In this document: piece by piece, positions 23,029 to 33,239 of the stretch
Layout of the letters: each line of letters opens with the position of its first letter
Numbering within the stretch: the first letter of the stretch is position 1
The notes under the pieces: model-generated
Told to the model about the DNA's origin: nothing
The model's database searches: none
The model's input: the letters and a program-made list of their open reading frames with translations, nothing else
Assembly: GCA_010015675.1 (NCBI GenBank)
Contig: ML976984.1
Location: forward strand, 1,256,568-1,320,567
Direction of reading: 5' to 3'
Source of the DNA: Byssothecium circinans
Taxonomy: Eukaryota > Ascomycota > Dothideomycetes > Pleosporales > Massarinaceae
Length of the DNA stretch: 64,000 nucleotides
Position numbers and translations under genes: made by a program

Positions 23029-25010
23029 GTTGGATAGTCTTTACGCCCCTATTTAATCCCCAGGTTGAAGAAACAGAGAAGAGTTTACCATTACCAGCGA
23101 AGTTACGATGTAAGAGGCTCCACGACTTCTATAAACTGGAGTGGGGCAGGGACATTGTTCCTTGAAAGCTCAGAAAGGGCTGAGGAGGATCATATGGATA
23201 ACAGAGACTGACACCTGGGCAGGACGCCCTTGAAACTGTTCTAAGAAGCTAATAATAGGCGGAGGGCGTGATCAGCTAGATGCGTACCGGAGGTAGCAAA
23301 TACTGGTCCTCATTCCGATTGGGTTGCACGGATAACGCCTTGCTAGATTGGGGGGCCGTCTGAACTTTGTAATTGTGGCGAGGTTCTACTACGAGTAGCC
23401 GACGGCGGCGTTTTAGTAACCGACGGCCGTTGTCTAACTTTGTCAAGTACTGTGCAGAGAATCTCCCGACATCAAAATCGATCTTCAAGCAATATTCTCG
23501 TTTCTCCGAACCCTTTTCGTTTGGAAGCAGTTTTGACAATTCGTCAAAAGGTATGGGTCAAACAGAGGGGTGAGGCGGTGCGTGCGAGACACAAGTGTTG
23601 ACACGTTCGTGCCTCAAGGTCGGCTCTCCTCACAAGAAGCCGACGGGTCCGCCAGGTGCCGCATCATCACCAGTAACAAGTGGACTGGAGGGTTCAGCAA
23701 TAGTCAGGCAGATGCACGGCGTCAGTAGGCCACAGATGACGTTGTTGATCGGAGGGGTCTCGAGGATGAGCCGATGCTCGCTTGTCTACCCAAATTGGGG
23801 CATCGTGGTGAATTGCCAACCCTGCGCCATCGCAAAGCGTGTTGGATCGTAAAAGGAATACTTGAAAGCGGTGCAATTATTTTGTATTTAAGGGAGAGTT
23901 TCTTTCATCTACTCGTTCTGAATTAGTGGAGCTGCCTGGATTCTGCATAGCTTTTCCGTCGATACAGGTCTTTCACCACGGAAGGCCGACATTCTTGTAC
24001 GGTTTGGGGTGTATCTTTGTACCCCAGAGGTCCTCGAGATGCATCTGCCAAGCATTTCACGAATACCGATTAATCGAGAATTGTATGTCCGCGCTCGTTC
24101 TGTGTTGTAGAAGATGCGCTTGGTAATCCGCATCGGTGCACGGCATTGGGGAGGCTTCCATGCTTGTAGCTTGAGAACCTAAAACCTTTCTGCACTGCCA
24201 CTGCACCGAGCGAGGCGTTGGACTGCATTCAACGGAGACAATCTGCCGCCGCTTCGCCGGCCAAAGAGCTTCTTCCGTGGCGCTGACCCTGGGTACGAAG
24301 AAATATACCTCAAGGCTCATTGAGAGCGTCAATTCCGTAACACGTGGAAAACTAGGTGCATCGACTAATGGGTTCCGACTGGTTGCCCATTATTGATATA
24401 ACAGCACAGACGCGCCCTGTACCATTCGAGTAAACCTGGAGATATGGTTAGCTAAAGACGCAATCAATTTTCGAGCTGTTATTTAGGCTGCACTGTTAGA
24501 GTGCCAGCCTCCAGCTCGCCTCCTCGATTTGGAACTTTTGAACCTCCCAACGCACCTGATGGTCCCTCCGCTAGCCTTCAAGTCATCATTGATGTCTCAG
24601 GAGAGATACAGCCACGTGACAGCCCACTGCAATTCTCAGTATCGGTATCGGGCGAAATCCTGTCCCGTTAATCAAGAACCACGGTAGCAAGCCTTCAAAA
24701 TGAGGACATTATTGTTGTTGGATCCTAGATCGGCCTGGAGAATTCTCCGTGATATGGTAATGCTCGCCCTTCGGCCTGAGAAGACATGCAGTGAATACAG
24801 AGCTGAAAATCGACACGTGATGAATTTGGGTAGTGGAAGTATCTAACGATTTTCGAAGCACTGCTATCAAATAGAAGTACCAGGATTTGATGGATCTGAA
24901 ATGCTGAGAGACGAGAAGTAGGGTTTATGCACGGACCACATATTTTACTGCAGCTCCCACCTATTTCACGGTCTCCGTTCCACAGCTTCTCTCCCCCACC
25001 TTTCGCAACT
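23029..25010. other. Long intergenic stretch
   Basis: Almost 2 kb between divergent genes. Short frames only, no recognisable domain or repeat. Confidence 0.5.
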
Positions 25011-26128
25011 ATGCAAGCTTCCGTCTTCGGCTCCTCAGAAGCAGCTGGAACTTTCGATCACAACCAAGGAGAACGTCATAAACGCTCACGATCCAAATCT
25101 CCACACCGCGAGCGAAGCCACAAGCATCGACACCATCACTCTCGCCGCTCGCGCTCTCCCCGCCGTGATGACGACAGACACCACCGTCGCAAGCGACATC
25201 GCTCACGCTCTCCTCAATCGCGGGCTGTAGTCCTCCCATACAAGGCGAAAGAACTCTCCAAACGGGACTATGAGGAGTACAGAGCACTGTTCCACTCGTA
25301 CCTCGAGATTCAGAAGCAGATCAACCTCGACGAACTCGACGAGCGAGAAGCAAAGGGCCGGTGGAAGAGTTTTATAGGGCGCTGGTACGTCATCGAATAA
25401 AGCTAGTATATGGATATAGATTTGCTAACAGGGTGAGGAATCGTGGAGACCTAGCACGCAGTTGGTACGATCCTTCTATGCTGCAGAAAGCAAAAGAAAC
25501 TGTCCAGCCTGTCCAACATAAACCTGCCGAGCCGAGACAACGCGCGTCCCCCGAGTACGGTACGCGAGATGACCCCGAACCCCAGAGTGACCCTCAGAGC
25601 GACGACGACTTCGGACCAGCACCTCCACCGGGAACCTTACGCCGCCCAGGACATGGTCCAACAATACCTCGCATCGATGACTTGGCGGTGAGAAACGAGC
25701 TTCGTGAGGAAGATCTTACCCGCGAGCGATCTAACTACGTCGACGATATTCGCTACGAGAGGAAACAGGATCGCAAGGCACAGAAGGAGCGCTTGGATGA
25801 GCTTGTACCGCGCGCAGACCCTAGTTCACGAGAGCGGCAGCTGGAGAAGAAACGGGAAACGACCAGCACGTTGAAGGACTTCCGTGATGCCAAGGAGGGC
25901 GGGGATGTCGAGATGGGCGAGGCGGACTTGATGGGCGACGATGGGATCGAAGGGCACAAGAAGCGCAAGGCCGAGATGGAGAGAAAGAAGAGCGAGAGGG
26001 AGATTCGACGGGAGGAAATCATGCGCGCCAGGGCAGCAGAGAGGGAGGAGAAGATGGCAGAGCGTAGGGCGAAGGAAGCCAAGACGATGGAGTATCTGAA
26101 AGCCATCGCCAAAGAGCGCTTTGGATAA
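25011..26128 (+). CDS. RS-rich nuclear protein (HEL117/SCI1-like)
   Basis: Two exons: 25011-25384 and 25432-26128, joined by a 47-nt intron with a GCTAAC branch; 356 residues. Residues 20-75 are Arg/Ser/His-rich (SRSKSPHRERSHKHRHHHSRR and similar), as in splicing-related proteins. A conserved helical block follows: LSKRDYEEYRALFHSYLEIQKQ, then WKSFIGRW joined to VRNRGDLARSWYD. It recalls the SCI1/NKAPD1-type motif. The C-terminal half is highly charged coiled coil (KKRKAEMERKKSEREIRREEI). Probably nuclear and RNA-associated, which is inferred from composition. The frame is open 28 codons upstream of the chosen ATG. Confidence 0.8.
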
Positions 26129-26309
26129 AGCTCTGTCAAGGATAGCTAGCTTGAGGAGGTATTATTACAAACAGTATGGCCTTGGTGGGCAAGGCAGATC
26201 CCAGAAATTCTAGCTCACTACCCACATGAATGCCACATTTCCCAAACGCCGTGATATGCCCTTTGAACTCTACTCGTGAACGCCTAATGACAGTTGCCTT
26301 ACCTTGTGT

Positions 26310-27021
26310 CTACTCGTCGCCGAGGATGGAATTCGCCAGTGGACCAAAGAAAGGAACCTCGAATCTGTCAAGAGTCTCCGCTATATCATAAATTAGCCCA
26401 AGCCTCACCACACAAGAAATCGCCTTACCATCCCGATACGCGCGCATAGTAAGATACCCAATCAGCGCCAAATCGCCCACAAACAAGAACCACGATATTA
26501 TGCTCGACCACGAGAAAATGACATGCACGACAAAGATGAAGGCAAACAGCAGACTCGACTGCCACGCATGGAACCTATCCCTCATTAGCCTTGTCCTTCC
26601 CTTCTCCCTCCCTCGACCTGCACCGCTGTCTCCCAACATACCGCACATAGTCACTCCGATGCTCAAACATCAACAACAGCACCGGCCCCGCAGGCGGCAG
26701 CGCCAAATACGCCAAACACGCTTCATAGTCCATCCTCAGTCCCAACCGCGTCTCAAACATATCCACATCCTCTCTCGGGCCGCCGAAGCCGCCGGGCGCA
26801 TTCCACGCTACGCGCTCCTCGTCGTCATCGCGGGTTGGGTGGGTGAAGTAGTCGCGCTGTTGGTAGGAGGCGGAGGCGGGCGAGGTCACGGAGGCGGTGC
26901 CGATGTTGCGCGTGCTGCGGTCGCGGTCGCGGTCGAGAGAGGGGCGTGGGGAGGTGAGGATGGGTGGGGAGAGGGCGCGGGTGGTTTCGGGGATGTCTTG
27001 GTAGGGGGCGAAGTTTGCCAT
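26310..27021 (-). CDS. Small multi-pass membrane protein (DUF4870/Tic20-like)
   Basis: Three exons: 27021-26642, 26574-26429 and 26380-26310; 198 residues. The first ~90 residues are disordered and polar. The membrane part begins at MDYEACLAYLALPPAGPVLLLMFEH, continues over intron 1 into RFHAWQSSLLFAFIFVVHVIF, then a third and fourth hydrophobic segment (IISWFLFVGDLALIGYLTM). It ends in RFEVPFFGPLANSILGDE. The RFHA.QS element after the first membrane segment is the mark of the DUF4870/Tic20-like fold. The fungal members have no established role. Confidence 0.85.
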
Positions 27022-27535
27022 TTCTGTGGGGGAGCGTGGGCGTCTTGTTTCGTCGTGGGATGGTGTGGTGTGAAAGAGATGGGGGTGTCGCGGTTGAGGA
27101 TTCGTAACTGGTACCTCGCAGTTGAAAGGAGCTGGAGCTGTAGGGCTGATGACGCATTTGCAGTTTGCAGGGGCATCTCGGCTAACGTTTCACACATCAT
27201 CGTTTGCATTTCCGACGCCGAGAAGAAGAAGAATCGGCGAGGGGCGATTTATCCTCGGAGTGACGTCCCGCCATTCTTACTGTACGGTAGTTGAAAAACT
27301 TCGATTTCCTGGTCACAAGCAGGTCAAGGACTGGCCGGGCCGAGACCGGAGTCTTGAATGCATTCGCGGCTATTGGGCGTGAGTGGTACCACGTTCACCT
27401 GAGCCCAGGCACGCCAGCCTGAATTCACAGACTTTGCATGTTCAACTTTGCCCTTTTCTTCTTTCGATCCCCTCGTTCAGCGGCACTTAAAGTGTCACAA
27501 ACTTCTACGACGCCCGGAAAGATTAGAAGCTTAAA
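27022..27535. promoter_or_regulatory. Divergent promoter region
   Basis: 514 bp between the start codons of the small membrane protein and the TANGO2-like gene. No specific site recognised. Confidence 0.45.
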
Positions 27536-28545
27536 ATGTGCATCGCCATCGTATCGACAGAACACCCTCAGTACCCCTTCATATTACTCAACAACAGAGA
27601 TGTAATCGTACCGCTCACTATAAATCCTTCACTTCTTAACAATGAATGCAGGAATACCTCCACCGCCCGACGCAGGAAGCAACATGGTGGCCCGCGCCCG
27701 ACGACCAAGTCCTCGGAGGCTACGACCTCCACCGCCCAGTCCACGGAACATGGCTCGGAATAACGCGCCAAGGAAGAATAGCAGTCCTAACCAACTACCG
27801 CGAAGAAGACGAATCCATCATCATCGGCGCCCGAAGTAGAGGACTCATCCCCAACGCATGGCTCAAATCCGACCCTAAAGAAAACGAAACCGCAGACGCG
27901 TTCGCGCACCGGATGCTAGAAAAAGAAGGCGTAAAAGGCGTCGGCGGGTTCAGCTTACTCTACGGCCTCGTCCAGGATGTCGTCAAGGGGGGAACGAAAG
28001 GTCTTGGAATCGTGTCGAACCGGACTCCAGACGTCAAAGGCGTTATTCATATCGCCGGCAAACCCGGGGAAACGCATGCCCTCAGCAACGCGGCCTACGG
28101 CGACCGCTCCTGGCCTAAAGTCGTCAACGGCGAAAAATGGACCAAGGAAGCCATCGACACAAGCGTCGGACTGGGCGAGACGCGCGAACAGCTGGTTAAT
28201 CGGTTACTGGACCTCTTGCACACCGATACCATGCCCAGGCAGAAGGAGAACGAGGAGTGGGATATGTATCTCAATCAGCTGCGGCACAGCATCTTTATTC
28301 CGTCGATTGGAAGTGATCATCTGGAGGAGCATAAGATGCCCGCGCATGAGATTGGGGATGTTGTTAAGAAGAAGGCGGCGAGTGCGACGGACGGCGTGTA
28401 TGGCACGCAGAAGCAGATTGTGATTTTGGTGGATCGGGAGGGAGGGGTGTTTTATTTGGAGAGGACGCTGTATGATAGGGATGCGAAGCCCATTCAGGTG
28501 GGGGAGGGGGATAGGAGTTTTGAGTATCGGATCGAGGGGTGGTAG
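27536..28545 (+). CDS. TANGO2-like NRDE-domain protein
   Basis: Two exons: 27536-27601 and 27652-28545; 319 residues. The family-defining start MCIAIV...PFILLNNRD is joined over a 50-nt intron to EYLHRPTQEATWWP, forming the NRDE signature across the splice. GGYDLHRPVHGTWLGITRQGRIAVLTNYRE is the second conserved block, and the chain runs to FEYRIEGW. TANGO2 proteins act in Golgi organisation and in lipid or heme handling in animals; the fungal role is unclear. Its last 90 coding bases and its 3' flank are duplicated downstream (29140-29229, 32546-32567 and 37193 onward), so this gene borders the accessory island. Confidence 0.9.
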
Positions 28546-29139
28546 GGAAGCAGTTAGTTTATATTTTTATAATGTGACTCGTTTCAATATCCTCGAGTCA
28601 GATATAAGAAAAATGTCGGTGGAGTTTGAACAGCATTAAATGATAGCTGGATCGCGGCTCGTTCCAGGCTTTACTCTTGCCCATGCCCCAGCTTCTGAAT
28701 CAGAACTTTTTTAGTCCGAGCTAAATCGACTGCTAAGTTGAATTTAAGTAGTCACTACTAGGAACTGAATCCTAGAATAGCTACAGTACCATAATAAATT
28801 GTTGGACAGATGAGCACCGAGAGCATGGAGAGAAAAGGTGAATTGTGTGTGGAGCGAAGGTGCTCAGGAGACGAAACTATATAGGCGAGGATCTGACGCT
28901 TGACCAGATGAGGCTGGTGAACAGTGATGAACAGTTCAGTACAGTTCGGTACTGTATATCCAACATAGATTTAAGTTAAATCAGATTAATTCTAGAAAAG
29001 GAGTACCTTTTAAAAGGGTTTAAAAGTGTAGGTTATCGTAGAAGGGAGGCATATATATATGTAGCTATCTTAGCTTAGCGAAAGTAAGGTGACGTCGTTT
29101 TCGTTCTAGTTTGGCAAACATTCGACCGCCGCGACTCCC
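28450..29139 (+). repeat. Tandem-duplicated unit, copy 1 (TANGO2 end, 3' flank, RING-CH promoter end)
   Basis: Starts inside the TANGO2 last exon and ends in sequence matching the RING-CH promoter near 38715-38885 (GACGTCGTTT...ACCGCCGCGACTCCC). Copy 2 follows directly at 29140. The copies differ mainly by C/T and G/A changes, as RIP would leave. The middle (about 28796-28970) does not align with copy 2. Confidence 0.8.
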
Positions 29140-29352
29140 TTTTATTTGGAGAGGACGCTGTATGATAGGAATGCGAAGTCGATTGAGGTCGGGGAGGGGG
29201 ATAGGAAGTTTGAGTATCGGATTGAGGGGACTCTTATTTAATCATTTTGTCGCATGTGCCGGACGCGTACAAGAAACAGAAAACGAGGAATGCAAGCGGA
29301 AAAAAGGGGTGAGGTTACCATGACAATTATTTATCGTATTAAAATCGTACCC
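28546..29352. other. Intergenic DNA made of duplicated flanks
   Basis: No intact gene. Consists of the TANGO2 3' flank, a segment of about 170 bp of unknown origin, a RING-CH promoter copy, a 90-bp TANGO2 exon copy, and the first ~120 bp of the 3.3 kb insertion. Confidence 0.7.
29140..29229 (+). pseudogene. Duplicated fragment of the TANGO2 last exon
   Basis: Ninety bases aligning without gaps to 28450-28539, both ending in GAGGGG. Here the match stops abruptly and unrelated DNA begins at 29230; the next expected bases (TGGTAGGGAAG) reappear at 32546. It is the left half of copy 2 of the tandem duplication and cannot be expressed as a protein by itself. Confidence 0.85.
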
Positions 29353-31472
29353 TTATGGACTTCCGGTCCCTTGAAAGTTATGCTTTGCGCGTTTGCCCTT
29401 TCTTTCGTTATATTCCTCAAGACCTCGTTTTTTCCGCTCTTCCGAGTGTGAAGCTTTGAACCTCTCCGCTACCGCTAATGCTGCTCTTCTGTGAATCTCC
29501 TTGAATGCCGATATCGCGCTTTCATTGATGGTACCATTATGCACCCTGGCGAAGTGCCGTAAATGCTCCTCTGGCGAGAAAATGGCATAGCCAGGATAAT
29601 GTTCGGTTCCACAACGGCCAATTACGCATCTGACGCAAGGTTCTCCAGGTTGTTCCTCTATACAGATCTTGATTAATAACTTGCCGGACTTTTGCTTAAG
29701 TGCAGTTTTGAAATCTGCACCAAAGTTTTTAGCCCAACCTGGCGTGTCGAAGATAATGAGCGTCCCAGAAGTAGCAAAGTCTTTGCCCAAGACGAAGCGT
29801 AAGGTGCTCGCATCATTGGCCCAGCCTACACGGCCAAATCTATGCCAGGCTTTCAGATGGCGTATGATGTAATCACGGAAAGTCGTGACACCCCAATCGT
29901 GGATTTGGTCCACCAGGTAGAGGAGCTTCCAGGCACTTCGTTCATCCGCGATACGACTGCTCCAAACCCTTTGATATAACTGCTCCGTCAATAGATATTA
30001 GTGAAATGGCTCATGACGTGAAACAGGTGTGATGTACATACATAGACGGTGTCGCTCACGCCAGGGTGGCCTGCATGTTCTCGCTTCAAACGCGGGCGCC
30101 TATAGCCTACCATGATGTGCCAGTGTGCCCCAAATGAAGTGAGCGCAAAAACTTGAGCACTATGGCTTTCCTCGAACTGGTATTCGCGATCCCTCACCTC
30201 GGACTGACCGGGAACGCGAGCGAGAGCATCCATCATATCCAAATATGCTGCTCCAGCAGCGCAAGCTTGATGTCGAGCCTCGCGAGGATCACCATTCCAA
30301 CCTTTCGCTTCGTACACCGCGAAAGGGAATACCAAGTCTGCCTCACCGCAACGCGGATCCGAGATAAGCCCGCAAGATCGATGCAATGCTAGAGCCTGGA
30401 GTCGTTCGGCATCGAGCTCGTAAGACGCAACTGCGTTCTGGTAGTGTTCCGGGCGAAATGTTGCCAGCCCAAATGTCGCATCTGGAATCCTCTTTGCGAA
30501 TCTGGACTTGCCCGTCAATGTGCATGAAACTGGATGGACGTCCGGAATCTCGGCGTAATATTCACGTTTGTCCCTGATATCTCAACAAAGTAAGCATCGC
30601 CTCACATCGGGCCTCAGGACATAGCAAGCACTTACGCAGCAAGAGCTGGGTCGTTTCTCATCTGGCCAAAGACATCAGTCCATGCATCAGCCTCCCAGGC
30701 ATACTCGGCCTTGTTCCATCGCTCATTGTCCATCACGTGCAGTAGGAAATTCCTAGCTCTTGCTCGACGATGATCTTCAGTAGGGTCATCAAACATACTA
30801 TCGTCGATCGTCGGTATCCATAAGTCGTGGTCTGCAGTTACCCAATGAGGTGAGTAGTGATGCCGATAATAGACTCCCCGCGCATTCCAGCTCCAATCAC
30901 GACCAAACCTTTCCATGCTGTAGGGTGGCATGGCTTTCCCAGGTAGGAGGTAGCTGTCGAGAAGGTCAGCATAATTTTCTAGGTACGTGGTGAGCAGCAT
31001 ACATATGGCAATTAACAAAGGTTTGCTCAACCGCGCGTTCAATCTTGTCTTTGCAAGTCTCTAGCATGCGCTCCATGTCCACAAGTTGTTCTACGAACAT
31101 AACTTGTTCCACCTTCATGCGTCCCCTCCTCTCAGATTTCGGCAATTGGCGCATAGGTTCGAAGAAAGCATCGACGTGTTCCCGGTAACAGATACGATAA
31201 TTTTCAACATCGGTATCAAGCGGGAATTGAGCATTTGAAAGCGTACAGACCCATTCCTTGATTTCGTTGGGATGTCGTATCCAAGGGCCGTCTAGACGTC
31301 GCGGTACATCAAGTTGCCTCTCCTTGATCCCCTCATTCTCGGGGGTGGGTCGCAGTCGGAGGACGGGTGCCGTGGGTGCAGTGTACGTCTTGTCAAGATT
31401 GTCAGTCATGTTGTGGCTTGCGTTCAATGGAAAACTTTGTGGAGATGGACGGAACATATTTGAACATGTCAA
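29353..31472 (-). CDS. Protein with PD-(D/E)XK nuclease-like motif, accessory
   Basis: Four exons: 31472-31003, 30953-30636, 30573-30042 and 29979-29353, with 49-62-nt introns; 648 residues. In exon 3, FAKRIPDATFGL supplies an Asp, and about 50 residues later ADLVFPFAVYEAKGW supplies a Glu-x-Lys after a beta-strand-like run. Then ARHQACAAGAAYLDMM and FGAHWHIMVGYRR follow. This D...ExK order with a downstream Gln helix is the pattern of PD-(D/E)XK nuclease-like domains found in many fungal accessory proteins. The nuclease assignment is inference from the motif. The C-terminus has a Cys/His cluster (CVRCVIGRCGTEHYPGY) and a basic tail (RKKRGLEEYNERKGKRAKH). The start may be the ATG at 31457 or 31412. 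No frame breaks, so it may be active. Confidence 0.65.
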
Positions 31473-32545
31473 GTTGCACAGGCAGCAGCTCGACAGGGAT
31501 ATTCAGCTACTGCGCCATGGTGGCTATGATGTTTCATCTGGTACGAACACCTTCTTGATGTGAAGAACGCAACATCTTTAATTTCTTGGCTCATAATCAG
31601 CTAAACTCTACAAGCACTGCGCCTTGTCACCCTCGACGGGACAAACAGGGCTACCAGCCACCATGGTAGGATATGGACTCATTCTTTATGCGGCCTCTTT
31701 GATTGGCGTACACTCTTTAACATAAAAATCTCTACCAATATTAAGGAACGTCTTCAAATTTTAAGACGAATCGTTGCCAGATCCAGATATTTTAGTCACT
31801 CTATTGGCTGTTGCCTGTTGTAGAATCCCTACCGGACAAGGCACAGTATTTGTGTCGGCCCCATTCTAATGCAAGACGCGTCGCGTCAGACGAGGCTGTC
31901 ACAAGAAGAGAGCGTGCGCAGGGGATCGCGCGAGCCACATGTGGTTCCCAACTGTACCGTAGAGATTGGACTGCTGGGCGCCAGGCATGTCAGAATTGAA
32001 CCTCTCGCAAGCTATAGGCTATCCGAATACGTGTGTTCAAGTCACTTCCCCGTTCACTTATCGCTTGTTGCGCGACTGCGACTGACTGTTGGTCAGCAAA
32101 TTCACCACGCTATCGGAAGACGGGCATTTGATTCCAGTCCGCTACGGAAGCTCAGACAGTTAATTCTTGGGAACTTCTGCAATGTCTTCTTTGCTCTTTG
32201 GCCAACCTGGCATGCGTACTGCCATGCAATGCGATCTGTTTCTTCCCCGTAGCAATCTATGTGTTTGAGCGTCTTGGCGTCGGCTACAGTGGCTGTGTCT
32301 TGCCTTATTTGGTTGTATTAGTCCTATTAAGGGAAATTAGCGCGCTTAGTAGTGTAGCGCGCTTGATAGTACTTTACGTTATTAAGTATCTTAAGCTTAC
32401 CAGCTTCACTAACGACTTTTGTGCATTATGTCGTAAAGTATTGGTAGCTGAAGTGATTTCCCTCGAGACAATAGATGTCAGCCCTGAAGCATCGCACACC
32501 ATATTTGGTGGTCTGCTCACAGCACGTACGAATCTTGCGGCAGCC
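31473..32545. other. Gene-free right part of the 3.3 kb insertion
   Basis: Upstream region of the leftward gene. Short frames only. An AT-rich block near 32300-32400 with repeated GCGCGCTT motifs has no clear identity. Confidence 0.5.
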
Positions 32546-32567
32546 TGGTAGGGAAGTAGTCCGGTTA

Positions 32568-32803
32568 CAGTGGTGACCGAAATCGGTTTCCGGTTCCTAT
32601 ACTTCGGTTATTCTGCGTGCACGGCCGCTGGAAAGGCGCTTTACTAAATAGATAATAGCGCTTTGCAGGGGTGGTACATAAGGCTTGGAAAGTGGCGAAA
32701 TTATAAGCCGCGCCGCATGTAGCTCTACCTACCTGTTCTCTATACATTTTGAAACATTTACAAGGGTGTGGCCGGTGCGGGTCGGCCGCCCTCCCTGCTA
32801 GCA
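32568..32803 (+). repeat. Left terminal inverted repeat
   Basis: Reverse-complement match to 36957-37192 over about 236 bp, with scattered C/T and G/A differences; the inner border is near GGCCGCCCTCCCTGCTAGC. Confidence 0.88.
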
Positions 32804-33239
32804 CGATCAAGCCGTTCCTCTGCCTTTTGATGAAGCCTAAGCGTGGCAAATCCTCACAGGTCGTTCTATAATTAGCTATCTTGCCACTGAGACGATTCTC
32901 AAAGCATCAACGCAGCGAATGGTCAGACTATATATATTTACGCTTATCGCTTTTGAAAATAGAGATCCAACCTTTTACCAATCGTACAATTTGTCCAAAC
33001 GCAACCCCGGTTTCCTTATCTTTCGTCTTAGAACGGAAACTGAAGCGAGCAAATCGCTGAGAGCCACATAGCAGTTGGACGGGCATCCCACCTTGCCCCG
33101 CTCTCGGTTCACTATCGTTTCGCTTTCAACCTGAGTGCTTATCCCCAAACCGGTCGCACTTCATATTTATTTCCATTTGCTAGGTGGGCTATATGGTTGG
33201 AAAGTATCATCAGCAAGCTACGTGATCCCTTTGAACGAA
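32804..33239 (+). promoter_or_regulatory. Presumed promoter and leader of the micro-exon/RelA gene
   Basis: About 430 bp between the left inverted repeat and the ATG at 33240. A TATATATTTA run lies near 32931. It has pyrimidine-rich patches and no long open frame. An upstream ATG at 33193 opens a short frame ending at TGA 33223-33225. Promoter function is inferred only from position. Confidence 0.4.

Larger units (their letters stand above)
29230..32545. mobile_element. 3.3 kb insertion splitting the duplicated TANGO2 tail
   Basis: Bounded by the two halves of the copied TANGO2 end: GAGGGG at 29229 and TGGTAGGGAAG from 32546. It carries one leftward spliced gene (29353-31472). I see no terminal inverted repeats and no target duplication at the borders, so the mechanism is open: end-joining capture, Helitron-like copying or an unequal exchange. 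Confidence 0.55.

Noticed and set aside
29111..29323. Rightward short frame across the duplicated TANGO2 tail
   Set aside because: In a different frame from TANGO2 and spans a duplication junction; an artefact.
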